Below, piece after piece: positions 41,570 through 50,642 of a DNA stretch of 64,000 bases (position 1 is the stretch's first letter; the number at the start of each line of letters is the position of its first letter). The stretch covers positions 1-64,000 of the forward strand of contig NZ_CAMFKO010000018.1 of NCBI RefSeq assembly GCF_945957265.1, given 5' to 3'. Source of the stretch: an uncultured Dechloromonas sp. (GTDB taxonomy: Bacteria; Pseudomonadota; Gammaproteobacteria; Burkholderiales; Rhodocyclaceae). Position numbers and translations under genes: made by a program. A model generated the notes under the pieces. It searched no databases, was not told the DNA's origin, and worked only from the letters and a program-made list of their open reading frames with translations.

Positions 41570-41887
41570 TCAGGCCTTGTCATCCACGCCGCACAGCTTC
41601 CGGGGCACGGCGCCGGATTTGACCAGATACTCGAACGACTCCCCGAGCTCCGCCAGCTGCGAGGCGACCTCGCGCGCTTCCTGCAGGAGTTGTTCGCCGC
41701 CATTGAATTCGCCGATGGCATTCGGGTCGATTTCAGCCAGTTCCTGGCGCAGGCTGCGCTGCCGATCCCCCTCGATGCCCTCCATCATCTCGACGCGGCG
41801 CACACCCTCGCCCGCGGCCTGGCGAACGCGGTCGACCGAGTCTTGCGAGATGCGCTGCGTGGTAGAGGACAGACGGTGCAGTTTCAT
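41570..41887 (-). CDS. Hypothetical helical protein
   Basis: A 105-residue protein, not recognised. It starts MKLHRLSSTTQRISQDS, is charged and helical throughout (VDRVRQAAGEGVRRVEMMEGI ... LLQEAREVASQLAELG), and ends with one Cys near VPRKLCGV. No signal peptide or membrane helix. TAGGAGG is placed well before the ATG at 41887; the longer frame to 41905 is less likely. It lies 67 bp after the DUF4197 gene and ends before a terminator. Confidence 0.6.
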   Translation of the reverse strand: MKLHRLSSTTQRISQDSVDRVRQAAGEGVRRVEMMEGIEGDRQRSLRQELAEIDPNAIGEFNGGEQLLQEAREVASQLAELGESFEYLVKSGAVPRKLCGVDDKA

Positions 41888-41954
41888 GGGGCCTCCTACC
41901 CCCATTTACGACACCGTCAAGCAAAGCTTTAGCCCGGGCGCTTCACCGGGAGGC

Positions 41955-42641
41955 TCAAAGCGCGCCGAAAACCTTCTTCAGCAGATCGCTCCCGGCCCCG
42001 ACCGGGTTGGCCCGCAGCTTCCTCTCCTCCTCGGCGATCATCAGGAACAGGCCATCCATCGCCTTCTGCGTGACATAGCTGTCGATGTCGGCGTCCTTCT
42101 TGTCGACCAGGCCGGCACCGGCCGCCTTGCCGGCAAACTGGTTGTACTGCTCGGCCAGCTGCAGCTTGCCGGTTTCCTTCTTGACGATAGGCATGAACTT
42201 CGCCGTCAGCTGCTCGCTCGAGGTCCGCTTGAAGTATTGCGTCACGCTGTCGTCGCCACCGGTCAGGATGCCCTTGGCGTCCTGCACGCTCATCTTCCTG
42301 ATCGAATCGGCCAACACCGGCTTGGCCACCGCCACCGCGTTCTCGGCGGCGTGGTTCATGGTTTCGACCAGCTGGTCGGCCTGCTTGCCCAGCCCGAACA
42401 TGCGCAGCGCCGAATCGGCCTTTTGCAGGTAGCCCGGCAAGGGAATCTTCACCTTGTCGTTGCCGAGAAAGCCGCCGCTCTTGCCGAGCGAGGCAACCGC
42501 GTAGTCGGCCCCCTTGCCCAGCGCCTCCTTGACGCCCGCCGAGGCATCGCCGGTGGAAATGGCGTCGAGCGCGCCGGCTTGCGCCAGGGCGGCGGAAAGG
42601 CTCACGGACAGGGCGAATACAACTTTGATCAGACGACGCAC
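41955..42641 (-). CDS. Exported DUF4197 protein
   Basis: A 228-residue periplasmic protein. Signal peptide MRRLIKVVFALSVSLSAALAQAG (about 22), then the DUF4197 domain with GVKEALGKGADYAVASLG, KIPLPGYLQKADS, and FLMIAEEERKLRANP toward the end. All family blocks are present and length is normal. Function is unknown. It is the gene after pilU on the same strand, 19 bp apart. Confidence 0.9.
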   Translation of the reverse strand: MRRLIKVVFALSVSLSAALAQAGALDAISTGDASAGVKEALGKGADYAVASLGKSGGFLGNDKVKIPLPGYLQKADSALRMFGLGKQADQLVETMNHAAENAVAVAKPVLADSIRKMSVQDAKGILTGGDDSVTQYFKRTSSEQLTAKFMPIVKKETGKLQLAEQYNQFAGKAAGAGLVDKKDADIDSYVTQKAMDGLFLMIAEEERKLRANPVGAGSDLLKKVFGAL

Positions 42642-42660
42642 GGCACTCTCCCCAATGGCA

Positions 42661-43797
42661 TCAGACGATATCGAGATGACCGATCCCGGTGGTCAGGTCG
42701 CGGTCCTTCGACTCCTTGCCGTGCAGCTTGATCTGCAGGCGCAGGTCGTTCAGCGAATCGGCATTGCGCAGCGCATCCTCGTAGGTGATCTTGCCGGCCT
42801 CGTAAAGGTCGAACAGCGCCTGGTCGAAGGTCTGCATGCCCAGTTCGCGGGACTTCTTCATGATCTCCTTGATCTCGTGCACTTCGCCCTTGAAGATCAG
42901 GTCGGAGATCAGCGGGGAATTGAGCATCACCTCGATGGCGGCGACGCGGCCCTTGCCGTCCTTCTTCGGAATCAGGCGCTGCGAGACCATGGCGCGCAGG
43001 TTCAGCGACAGGTCCATCAGCAGTTGCTGGCGCCGCTCTTCCGGGAAGAAGTTGATGATGCGGTCGATGGCCTGGTTGGAACTGTTGGCGTGCAGCGTGG
43101 CCAGCGCCAGGTGGCCGGTTTCGGCGAAGGCGATGGCGTAGTCCATGGTGTTGCGATCGCGGATTTCACCCATCAGGATGACATCCGGCGCCTGGCGCAG
43201 CGTGTTCTTCAGCGCCGGGCCCCAGTCGTCGGTATCGACGCCGACCTCGCGCTGCGTGACGATGCAGTTCTTGTGGTCGTGCACGTATTCGATCGGGTCC
43301 TCGATGGTGATGATGTGGCCGTACGAATTCTCGTTGCGGTAATCGACCAGCGCCGCCAGCGAGGTCGTCTTGCCGGTGCCGGTGCCGCCGACGAAGATGA
43401 TCAGGCCGCGCTTGGTCATCGCCAGGTCCTTGAGCACCGGCGGCAGCTGCAGCTCGTCGAGCGTCGGGATGCTCATGTTGATCGTCCGGCAGACGACGCC
43501 GACGCGCCCCTGCTGGACCAGCGCATTGACCCGGAAACGGCCGATCCCCTGCGGCGAGATGGCGAAGTTGCACTCCTTGCTCGCCTCGAACTCCGCCGCC
43601 TGGCGGTCGTTCATGATCGAGCGGGCGAGTTCGGCCGTGTGCTGCGAAGTGAGCACCTGGTTGGAAACCGGCGTGATCTTGCCGTCGATCTTGATCGCCG
43701 GCGGAAAACCGGCGGTGATGAAGAGATCGGAGCCTTTCTTCTGTGCCATCAGGCGCAGAAGATCGTGCATGAATTTCATTGCCTGGTCGCGTTCCAT
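42661..43797 (-). CDS. pilU: Type IV pilus retraction ATPase PilU
   Basis: A 378-residue hexameric ATPase of the PilT family. It has Walker A GGTGTGKTTS, the Asp box IEDPIEYVH, Walker B VILMGEIRD and the His box ALATLHANSS. In place of the PilT-specific AIRNLIRE it has SPLISDLIFKGE, and it has a longer C-terminus, both of which mark PilU. It acts with PilT in pilus retraction and twitching. It lies 34 bp downstream of pilT. Confidence 0.94.
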   Translation of the reverse strand: MERDQAMKFMHDLLRLMAQKKGSDLFITAGFPPAIKIDGKITPVSNQVLTSQHTAELARSIMNDRQAAEFEASKECNFAISPQGIGRFRVNALVQQGRVGVVCRTINMSIPTLDELQLPPVLKDLAMTKRGLIIFVGGTGTGKTTSLAALVDYRNENSYGHIITIEDPIEYVHDHKNCIVTQREVGVDTDDWGPALKNTLRQAPDVILMGEIRDRNTMDYAIAFAETGHLALATLHANSSNQAIDRIINFFPEERRQQLLMDLSLNLRAMVSQRLIPKKDGKGRVAAIEVMLNSPLISDLIFKGEVHEIKEIMKKSRELGMQTFDQALFDLYEAGKITYEDALRNADSLNDLRLQIKLHGKESKDRDLTTGIGHLDIV

Positions 43798-43831
43798 ACC
43801 TTCCCCTCGTTTGTTCTTTGAAGCCCCCGGA

Positions 43832-44875
43832 TCAAGCCGGGAAGGAATCCTTGTTGGCGGCGCGGAAGCGCGCCTCGGCGCTCGACACGATATTGCGCCG
43901 CACCAGGTCGATCAGGTTCTGGTCCAGCGTCTGCATGCCGAAGTTCTGGCCGGTCTGGATGGCCGAGTACATCTGCGCGATCTTGTTTTCGCGGATCAGG
44001 TTGCGGATGGCCGGGGTGCCGATCATGATCTCGTGCGCCGCGACGCGGCCGGTGCCGTCCTTGGTCTTGAGCAGGGTTTGAGAAATGACCGCGCGCAGCG
44101 ATTCGGACAGCATGGCGCGGACCATTTCCTTTTCGGCCGCCGGAAAGACGTCGACCACGCGGTCCACCGTCTTGGCGGCGGACGAGGTGTGCAGCGTGCC
44201 GAACACCAGGTGACCGGTCTCGGCGGCGGTCAGCGCCAGGCGGATGGTTTCCAGGTCGCGCATTTCGCCGACCAGGATGACGTCCGGATCTTCGCGCAGC
44301 GCCGAGCGCAGGGCGTTGGCGAAGGACAGCGTGTGCGGGCCGACTTCGCGCTGGTTGATCAGGCACTTCTTGGCCTCGTGCACGAACTCGATCGGGTCCT
44401 CGACGGTCAGGATATGGCCGTAGTCGTTTTCGTTGATGTGGTTGACCATGCCGGCCAGCGTCGTCGACTTGCCCGAACCGGTCGGCCCGGTGACCAGCAC
44501 GATACCGCGCGGATACTCGCAGATCTCCTTGAAGATCTTCGGCGCATTGAGCTCTTCCAGCGTCAGCACCTTGGACGGAATGGTCCGGAACACCGCGCCG
44601 GCCCCCCGGTGCTGGTTGAAGGCATTGACCCGGAAACGCGCCAGGTTGGGGATTTCGAAGGAGAAGTCGCACTCCAGCGTCTCTTCATACACCTTGCGCT
44701 GGCCGTCGTTCATGATGTCGTACACCATGCCGTGCACATCCTTGTGCTCCATGGCCGGCAGGTTGATGCGACGGACGTCGCCATGGACGCGGATCATCGG
44801 CGGTAGGCCGGAAGACAGGTGAAGGTCGGAGGCCTTGTTCTTGACACTGAAGGCCAGCAGTTCGGTGATGTCCAT
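43832..44875 (-). CDS. pilT: Type IV pilus twitching ATPase PilT
   Basis: A 347-residue retraction motor, start MDITELLAFSVKNKASDLH. Walker A is GPTGSGKST (about residue 132), followed by VEDPIEFVH, VILVGEMRD, FGTLHTSS and the PilT-specific AIRNLIREN near the C-terminus. The ATG at 44875 was chosen because it is the family start; the longer upstream frame is a shadow of yggS. The promoter is at 44897-44926. With pilU downstream and the pilG-L cluster at 52.6-61.8 kb, the organism is expected to twitch. Confidence 0.96.
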   Translation of the reverse strand: MDITELLAFSVKNKASDLHLSSGLPPMIRVHGDVRRINLPAMEHKDVHGMVYDIMNDGQRKVYEETLECDFSFEIPNLARFRVNAFNQHRGAGAVFRTIPSKVLTLEELNAPKIFKEICEYPRGIVLVTGPTGSGKSTTLAGMVNHINENDYGHILTVEDPIEFVHEAKKCLINQREVGPHTLSFANALRSALREDPDVILVGEMRDLETIRLALTAAETGHLVFGTLHTSSAAKTVDRVVDVFPAAEKEMVRAMLSESLRAVISQTLLKTKDGTGRVAAHEIMIGTPAIRNLIRENKIAQMYSAIQTGQNFGMQTLDQNLIDLVRRNIVSSAEARFRAANKDSFPA

Positions 44876-44896
44876 GCGGATCGTCCTCGGCGCGCG

Positions 44897-44926
44897 TGTA
44901 TACTTTGAATTGTTGTTAATTCCTAA
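44897..44926 (-). promoter_or_regulatory. Promoter of pilT-pilU
   Basis: TTAGGA (44926-44921), 18-bp spacer and TATACA (44902-44897) on the minus strand, in the 57-bp gap shared with the divergent yggS gene. Confidence 0.6.
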
Positions 44927-44932
44927 TGGATT

Positions 44933-45622
44933 ATGAGCGCAATCGCCGACAACCTGCAAGCCGTCCAGGCCCGTATTTCCAAAGCAGCAGCGGCTGTCGG
45001 CCGTTCGCCGGAAGCCGTTCGCCTGCTCGCGGTGAGCAAGACCTGGCCGCTTTCCTGCGTCGTCGATGCCGCCGAGGCGGGCCAGCGTGCCTTCGGTGAA
45101 AACTACGTTCAGGAAGGCATCGACAAGATCGCCTCGATCTCCGGGCGCCACCTGGAATGGCACTTCATCGGCCCGCTGCAGAGCAACAAGACCAAACCGG
45201 TCGCCGAGCACTTCGACTGGGTGCATTCCATCGAACGCCTGAAGACCGCCGAACGCCTGTCGGCGCAACGTCCCACCTATCTGCCTCCGTTGCAGGTCTG
45301 CGTGCAGGTCAATGTCTCCGGCGAAGCCAGCAAGAGCGGCTGCTCGCCCGACGACGCCTTGGCGCTCTGCCGCGCCGTCGCCGCGCTGCCCGGCTTGCAG
45401 CTGCGCGGCCTGATGGCCATCCCCGAGCCGGTCGCCGACCCGCTGGCCCAGCGCGCCCCATTCCGCCAACTGCGCCAGCTCAGCGAGCGGATCCGGGCCG
45501 CCGGGCTGCCGCTCGACACACTCTCCATGGGCATGTCCCACGATCTTGAAGCAGCCATTGCCGAAGGAGCGACCATCGTTCGCATCGGCACGGCCATTTT
45601 TGGTGAAAGAAACTACGTATGA
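44933..45622 (+). CDS. yggS: YggS-family PLP homeostasis protein
   Basis: A 229-residue alanine-racemase-fold, PLP-binding protein of the YggS/PROSC family, involved in vitamin B6 balance. The PLP lysine is in LLAVSKTWP (about residue 36), with GENYVQEG, WHFIGPLQSNK and the phosphate-binding MGMSHDLEAAI near the end. The start at 44933 gives the usual N-terminus MSAIADNLQAVQARI. Overlaps proC by 4 bp. Confidence 0.95.
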   Translation: MSAIADNLQAVQARISKAAAAVGRSPEAVRLLAVSKTWPLSCVVDAAEAGQRAFGENYVQEGIDKIASISGRHLEWHFIGPLQSNKTKPVAEHFDWVHSIERLKTAERLSAQRPTYLPPLQVCVQVNVSGEASKSGCSPDDALALCRAVAALPGLQLRGLMAIPEPVADPLAQRAPFRQLRQLSERIRAAGLPLDTLSMGMSHDLEAAIAEGATIVRIGTAIFGERNYV

Positions 45623-46431
45623 AAATCGTTTTCCTCGGCGGCGGCAACATGGCCAACGCCCTGATCGGCGGCATGGTGAAACAGGGCTTCGCCGCCACCG
45701 ACATCGACGTCATCGACCTCGGCGCCGAAGCCCGTGCCAGGCTGACCGACAGCTACGGCGTGACCTGCCACGCCAGCGCCGACAGCGTGCCGGCCGCCCC
45801 CGACATCCTGGTGCTGGCCGTCAAGCCGCAGCAGATGAAGGAAGCCGTCGCGCCGCTCGTCGCCAAGCTCGGCAACACGCTGGTCATCAGCATCGCCGCC
45901 GGCCTCGACATGGCCGCGCTGTCGCGCTGGCTCGGCGGCCATCGCCAGATCGTCCGCTGCATGCCCAATACGCCGGCCCTGATCGGCGCCGGCATCACCG
46001 GGCTGTGCGCCCTGCCGGAAGTGAGCGCTGACCAGCGCGCCGCCGCCGACCGCGTCCTCAAGGCCGTCGGCACCACGGTGTGGATCGCCGACGAAGCGCA
46101 GATCGATGGCGTCACCGCCATTTCCGGCAGCGGCCCGGCCTACGTCTTCCTGTTCATCGAAGCCCTGCAGCAGGCCGCCGCCGACCTCGGCTTCACGCCG
46201 GAACAGGGTCGCCAGCTGGCCATCGAAACAGTGCAGGGCGCCGCCGCGCTGGCCGCCCAATCCACCGAACCGGCATCCACCCTGCGCGAGCGCGTTACCT
46301 CCAAGGGCGGCACCACCGAGGCGGCGCTCAAGGTCATGGCCGAGAAGGGCGTCAAGGAAGGCATCGTCGCCGGCTGCAAGGCCGCCGAGGCCCGCGGCCA
46401 GGAACTCGGCAAGATCCTGGGAGCCGGCTGA
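45619..46431 (+). CDS. proC: Pyrroline-5-carboxylate reductase
   Basis: A 270-residue NAD(P)H-dependent enzyme, last step of proline synthesis. N-terminal Rossmann motif FLGGGNMANALIGG, VKPQQM, MPNTPALIGAG and the catalytic-domain signature ISGSGPAYVFLFIEAL are all present. The start overlaps the yggS stop (ATGA) and the stop shares one base with the yggT start. Confidence 0.97.
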   Translation: MKIVFLGGGNMANALIGGMVKQGFAATDIDVIDLGAEARARLTDSYGVTCHASADSVPAAPDILVLAVKPQQMKEAVAPLVAKLGNTLVISIAAGLDMAALSRWLGGHRQIVRCMPNTPALIGAGITGLCALPEVSADQRAAADRVLKAVGTTVWIADEAQIDGVTAISGSGPAYVFLFIEALQQAAADLGFTPEQGRQLAIETVQGAAALAAQSTEPASTLRERVTSKGGTTEAALKVMAEKGVKEGIVAGCKAAEARGQELGKILGAG

Positions 46432-46964
46432 TGCAGGCCATCGCCTTTCTGCTCGATGCGGTCGCCAGCTTCTTCTGCACCCTCTTCCTGCTGCGCTTCA
46501 TGATGCAGGCGATGCGCGTCTCCTTCGCCGGGCAGATCGGCGATTTCGTCGTCAAGCTGACCAACTGGGCGGTCAAGCCGCTACGCGGCATCATCCCGGG
46601 CTTCGCCGGCTTCGACTGGGCCAGCCTGGTCGCCGCGCTCGCCGTGCAGCTGCTGCTCTCCGGCCTCCTCGTCGGCCTCGCCGGGCCGGCCATCGGCAAC
46701 GACATCGGCAGCCTCGGCCTGACGATCCTCTGGTTCGCCGCCAAGGCCCTGCTCCGCCTTGCCGTCTACATCCTGATCGGTGCGCTGATCCTGCAAGCCG
46801 TGCTGTCGTGGATCAATCCCTACTCGCCCCTGGCGGCGCCGGCCCATCAGCTCACCCGCCCCATGCTCGATCCGATCCGCCGCATCGTACCCACCATTTC
46901 GGGGATCGACCTGTCGCCGCTGATCGCCATCCTGCTGCTCCAGGTGGCACTGATGTTCCTGTGA
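46431..46964 (+). CDS. yggT: YggT-family membrane protein
   Basis: A 177-residue integral membrane protein with two YggT repeats. Each has a pair of helices and the signature NWAVKPLRGIIP / LTRPMLDPIRRIVP, so the topology is probably four to five helices. It is of unclear function, linked in other bacteria to cell division or osmotic tolerance. The start shares a base with the proC stop and the last codon overlaps the yggU start. Confidence 0.92.
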   Translation: MQAIAFLLDAVASFFCTLFLLRFMMQAMRVSFAGQIGDFVVKLTNWAVKPLRGIIPGFAGFDWASLVAALAVQLLLSGLLVGLAGPAIGNDIGSLGLTILWFAAKALLRLAVYILIGALILQAVLSWINPYSPLAAPAHQLTRPMLDPIRRIVPTISGIDLSPLIAILLLQVALMFL

Positions 46965-47257
46965 GCGCCTGGTTCCGGGTCGCCGCCGACGGCTGCATCA
47001 CCCTGACCCTGCACATCCAGCCCGGCGCGAAGAAGACGGAATTCGCCGGGCTGCACGGCGATGCGCTCAAAATCCGCCTCGCCGCCCCCCCGGTCGACGG
47101 CAAGGCCAACGAGGCCCTGCAAAAATTCGTTGCCGAGACGCTGGGCCTGGCCAAAGCGGCCGTCAGCCTGAAAAGCGGCCACAGCTCGCGGCGCAAGGTG
47201 CTGGAAGTGAAGGGCGCCGAGCGCACCGCCATCGAGGCACTGGCGGCTCGAGCCTAA
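46961..47257 (+). CDS. yggU: YggU/DUF167 family protein
   Basis: A 98-residue protein with GTG start overlapping the yggT stop (GTGA). It contains LHIQPGAKKTEFAG, KIRLAAPPVDGKANEAL and VSLKSGHSSRRKVLEV, the DUF167 blocks. Function unknown. Last of the tightly overlapping yggS-proC-yggT-yggU operon. Confidence 0.92.
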   Translation: MSAWFRVAADGCITLTLHIQPGAKKTEFAGLHGDALKIRLAAPPVDGKANEALQKFVAETLGLAKAAVSLKSGHSSRRKVLEVKGAERTAIEALAARA

Positions 47258-47375
47258 GCCCGGAACGATTCCCCCGCATCCGGCCCGCCCTGCTCGTCAG
47301 CTTCATGGCAGGTTCATATGGATAATCGGGCGATGCAAGCTTGAAATTGAGTTTGTCTCTTCCAGAACTTTTTTG

Positions 47376-47406
47376 CCCCACAAAGTTAATTCCTTGTGGG
47401 GTTTTT
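47376..47406 (+). terminator. Rho-independent terminator
   Basis: CCCCACAA/TTGTGGGG 8-bp stem (47376-47383 with 47394-47401), 10-base loop, TTTTTC follows. It is 119 bp after yggU, a long gap that could also hold a separate short transcript. Confidence 0.88.
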
Positions 47407-47450
47407 CTTTTTTGGCCGCCCGATTGCCGCAAACGAACGGCCCTTCAGAT

Positions 47451-47480
47451 GCAAAACGGCGGGGAATCCCGCCGTTTTGC
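47451..47480 (-). terminator. Hairpin after the pyr operon
   Basis: A perfect 13-bp stem (GCAAAACGGCGGG / CCCGCCGTTTTGC) with GAAT loop begins 21 bp after the pyrX stop at 47501. The T/A run is inside the stem foot. Likely terminator for both strands' convergent transcription. Confidence 0.75.
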
Positions 47481-47500
47481 ATCCGGAACGCCCGCTGCGA

Positions 47501-48751
47501 TCAGGCGCGATAAACCACCCGTCCGCCAACCAGCGTGGCCTTGACCTTGCCGGTCATCATGTAACCCAGCCAGGGCGAGTTCTTGCCGCGGCTCTTCAGG
47601 GATTCGGGGGTCAGCTGCCACGTCGCCTCCGGATCGAAAACGCACACGTCGGCGCTGGCTCCGATGGCCAGGTGGCCGGCGCTCAAACCCAGAACCTCGG
47701 CCGGCGCCGAGGTGATGCGCGCCAATGCGGCGGAGAGATCGACCTTGGCGGCTTCCGCCCAGCGCAGGGTCAGCGGTAGCAGGACCTCGAGACCGGTGGC
47801 GCCGGGCTTGGCTTCGCCGAAAGGCAGCAGCTTGTCGTCGGCGCCGACCGGCGTGTGGTCGGAACAGACGGCCGCCCAGCCGGCCACGACGGCATCGGAG
47901 AGCGCCTGCCGGTCGTTCTGGGTGCGCAGCGGCGGGGAAAAGCGGGCATGCGTGTTGAAGTAGCCGATGTCGTTCTCGGTGAGCAGCAGGTGATGCACGC
48001 CGACATCGCAGGTGATCGGCAGATTGTCGTGCTGGGCGCGATGCACCAGCTGCATGCCGGCCGCCGACGAGATACGGGTGAGGTGCACGCGGCAACCGGT
48101 GATCCGCACCAGCTGGATGATGGTGCCGATGGCGATGGTCTCGGCGGCGACCGGGATGCCGGCCAGGCCAAGACGGCTGGCGACCTCGCCTTCGTGCGCG
48201 ATGCCGTTGCGCGACAGCCAGTAGTCCTGCGGCTGCAGCCAGACGGCAAAACCGAAGGTCGCCGCGTACTCCATGGCGCGGAGCAGGGCCTCGGTGTCGA
48301 CCACCGTCCGGTTGGCCTGCGAGAAGGCGATGCAGCCGGCTTTCTTGAGGCCGGCCAGTTCGGCCAGGCGCTCGCCGTTGAGACCCAGGGTCAACGCGCC
48401 GAGCGGCAGCACGCGGGCCTTGCCGATTTCCTCGCCGCGATGGACGAGGCGATCCGCCAGCTCCGGCTCGTCGAGCGGCGGATCGGCGTCGGGCGGCACG
48501 ACGACGCTGGTCACCCCGCCGGCCACGGCGGCGGCCAGTTCGGCCTCGATCGAGTTCAGCCGGGCGCCGAGGTCGATCAGGCCGGGACAGACCACGCAGC
48601 CGGCGGCGTCGATGCTCTGGTCGGCGACGAAGCCGGCCGGCGCTTCACCCAGCCCGACGACGCTTCCCCCGGCGACGAACAGGGAGGTGGCGCCGCGGTC
48701 GACGCCGTTTTTCGGGTCGATGACGCGGCCGTTCTTGATTTCGATGTTCAT
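47501..48751 (-). CDS. pyrX: Dihydroorotase-like protein, metal site lost (pyrB-associated pseudo-DHOase)
   Basis: A 416-residue amidohydrolase-fold protein. The metal-binding HxH motif that should follow the first strand is replaced: PGLIDLGARLN has no His. Later ligand positions remain in part (VGVHHLLL, CSDHTPVG). Members of this group, next to pyrB, are non-catalytic partners that stabilise aspartate transcarbamoylase in a dodecamer, as known in Pseudomonas. A working dihydroorotase should therefore be encoded elsewhere. Start MNIEIKNGRVIDPKNG at 48751. It follows pyrB with 1 bp between. Confidence 0.9.
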   Translation of the reverse strand: MNIEIKNGRVIDPKNGVDRGATSLFVAGGSVVGLGEAPAGFVADQSIDAAGCVVCPGLIDLGARLNSIEAELAAAVAGGVTSVVVPPDADPPLDEPELADRLVHRGEEIGKARVLPLGALTLGLNGERLAELAGLKKAGCIAFSQANRTVVDTEALLRAMEYAATFGFAVWLQPQDYWLSRNGIAHEGEVASRLGLAGIPVAAETIAIGTIIQLVRITGCRVHLTRISSAAGMQLVHRAQHDNLPITCDVGVHHLLLTENDIGYFNTHARFSPPLRTQNDRQALSDAVVAGWAAVCSDHTPVGADDKLLPFGEAKPGATGLEVLLPLTLRWAEAAKVDLSAALARITSAPAEVLGLSAGHLAIGASADVCVFDPEATWQLTPESLKSRGKNSPWLGYMMTGKVKATLVGGRVVYRA

Positions 48752-48752
48752 T

Positions 48753-49712
48753 TCAGTTCCCTGCGACGATGCTCATGACGGCCATGCGGACCGCGATGCC
48801 GAAGGTGACCTGGGGCAGGATCACGGCCTGCGCGCCGTCGGCCACGGCGGAATGGATCTCGACGCCCCGGTTCATCGGCCCCGGGTGCATCACGATGGCG
48901 TCCGGCTTGGCCAGCGCCAGCTTCTGCGGCGTCAGGCCGTAGTGGCGGAAGTATTCGCCGGCCGAGGGCAGCAGCGCGCCGTTCATCCGTTCGTTCTGCA
49001 GGCGCAGCATGATGATCACGTCGCAGTCCTTGAGACCTTCGTTCATGTCGTGGAAGACATGCACGCCGAGCTTGTCGAGATGCTTGGGCAGCAGGGTTTC
49101 CGGGCCGATGGCGCGGACTTCCGGAACGCCCAGCGTGGTCAGCGCATGGATGTCGGAACGGGCGACGCGCGAATGCAGGATGTCGCCGACGATGGCCACG
49201 CGCAGCTGCGTGAAGTCCTTCTTGTAGTGGCGGATGGTGTACATGTCGAGCAGGCCCTGCGTCGGGTGGGCATGGCGCCCGTCGCCGGCATTGACCACAT
49301 GCACGTCGTCGCGGCCGATGCGCCGCAGGTGCTCGGTGATCAGGAAGGGCGCGCCGCTCGAGGCGTGGCGCACGACGAACAGGTTGGCGTGCATGGCCAC
49401 CAGGTTGTCGATGGTGTCGAGCAGGGTTTCGCCCTTGGCCGTCGACGACTTGTTGATGTCGAGATTGATGACGTCGGCCGACAGGCGCTTGGCGGCGATC
49501 TCGAAGGTGGTGCGGGTACGCGTCGAGTTCTCGAAGAACAGGTTGAAGACGCTCTTGCCGCGCAGCAGCGGCACCTTCTTCACGTCGCGTGCCGAAACTT
49601 CCATGAAGGAAGCGGCGGTGTCGAGAATCTGCGTCAGGATGCGTTGCGGCAGGCCCTCGATCGAGAGCAGGTGGGCCAGTTCGCCATCCTTGTTCAACTG
49701 CGGGTTATACAT
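48753..49712 (-). CDS. pyrB: Aspartate carbamoyltransferase catalytic subunit
   Basis: A 319-residue enzyme for the first committed step of pyrimidine synthesis. Carbamoyl-phosphate motif [13 protein letters not shown], then [12 protein letters not shown] and [12 protein letters not shown]. The start [16 protein letters not shown] at 49712 was chosen, since the longer frame is a shadow of pyrR, whose end it overlaps by 8 bp. Partner of the pseudo-DHOase. No pyrI is present, as expected for this architecture. Confidence 0.96.
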   Translation of the reverse strand: MYNPQLNKDGELAHLLSIEGLPQRILTQILDTAASFMEVSARDVKKVPLLRGKSVFNLFFENSTRTRTTFEIAAKRLSADVINLDINKSSTAKGETLLDTIDNLVAMHANLFVVRHASSGAPFLITEHLRRIGRDDVHVVNAGDGRHAHPTQGLLDMYTIRHYKKDFTQLRVAIVGDILHSRVARSDIHALTTLGVPEVRAIGPETLLPKHLDKLGVHVFHDMNEGLKDCDVIIMLRLQNERMNGALLPSAGEYFRHYGLTPQKLALAKPDAIVMHPGPMNRGVEIHSAVADGAQAVILPQVTFGIAVRMAVMSIVAGN

Positions 49713-50214
49713 GTTCCAGCCTCCAGGCGAGTTGTGCGCCATCCTTGCGCTCGAGGACCAGGTTCTGGCCGGCGCCGAGCGGGACATCCCAGATTCCGTA
49801 GGTCGCCGCCACCGGCAGCTCGCGGCCGCCGCGGTCGGCCAGCACGGCCAGTTCGACGGCGGCCGGACGGCCGTAGTCGAACAGTTCGTTGATCGCGGCG
49901 CGCGTCGTGCGGCCGGTGTACAGCACGTCATCGACCAGGATGATGTGGCGGCCTTCGACGTCGAACGGGATCACGGTCGGGCGGCACTGCGGATGCAGGC
50001 CCTTCTCCGAGAAATCGTCGCGGTAGAAGGAAACATCGATCAGGCCGATATCGTCCGCCAGGCCGAGCAATTCCTTCAGGCGTTCGGCAATCCACGCGCC
50101 GCCGCTGTAGATGCCGACCAGCGCCGGGTTCTTGGACAGTTGCGGACGGATCAGGTCGGCCAGCTGGCGACACTGGGCCTCGGCATCAGGCAGAGGGTTG
50201 GGTAGGGATGACAT
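49705..50214 (-). CDS. pyrR: PyrR bifunctional regulator / uracil phosphoribosyltransferase
   Basis: A 169-residue PRTase-fold protein with the PRPP loop [14 protein letters not shown] (about 98-111) and [13 protein letters not shown]. In Gram-positives PyrR controls pyr attenuation; in proteobacteria the regulatory role is less certain and no PyrR-binding hairpin was seen in the mRNA leader here. The start [14 protein letters not shown] at 50214 lies 28 bp inside the ruvX 3' end. Overlap with pyrB is 8 bp. Confidence 0.93.
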   Translation of the reverse strand: MSSLPNPLPDAEAQCRQLADLIRPQLSKNPALVGIYSGGAWIAERLKELLGLADDIGLIDVSFYRDDFSEKGLHPQCRPTVIPFDVEGRHIILVDDVLYTGRTTRAAINELFDYGRPAAVELAVLADRGGRELPVAATYGIWDVPLGAGQNLVLERKDGAQLAWRLEHV

Positions 50215-50638
50215 GCTGCGGGCTTTCGAACCAGGTTTGGAGGATGAGTTGCGCCGCCACGGCATCGAGCAGCGGCTTGGCGGTCTTGCTGTTGCGGCCG
50301 GTTTCGCGCAAGCGCGCTTCGGCATCGAGCGAGGTCAGGCGTTCGTCGGCATAGGAAACCGGCAAATTGAAGCGGCGGACCAGACGTTCGCCGAACTTGC
50401 CGGCGAGACGCGTCATTTCGTGCGGCGTGCCGTCGGCGTGGGTGGGCAGGCCGACCACCAGTTGCTCCGGCTGCCATTCGGCGATCAGCTTGCCGATGGC
50501 GGCAAAACGCTCGTCGTTCGATTCGGCATGGATCACGGTCAACGGATGGGCGCTGCCCAGCAAGGTCTCGCCGGTGGCGACGCCGATGCGCTTTTCGCCA
50601 AAGTCGAACGCGAGCACGGTGCCCATCAGCGAGCGCAC
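50186..50638 (-). CDS. ruvX: Putative Holliday junction resolvase RuvX (YqgF)
   Basis: A 150-residue RNase H-like protein of the RuvX/YqgF family, linked to 16S rRNA 5' end processing and possibly recombination. Motifs: [34 protein letters not shown] and [11 protein letters not shown]. The GTG at 50638 is 4 bp after the yqgE stop; an ATG at 50626 (MGTVLAFD) is an equally fair start. The 3' end overlaps pyrR by 29 bp, an unusually long overlap. Confidence 0.92.
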   Translation of the reverse strand: MRSLMGTVLAFDFGEKRIGVATGETLLGSAHPLTVIHAESNDERFAAIGKLIAEWQPEQLVVGLPTHADGTPHEMTRLAGKFGERLVRRFNLPVSYADERLTSLDAEARLRETGRNSKTAKPLLDAVAAQLILQTWFESPQHVIPTQPSA

Positions 50639-50642
50639 CCCG

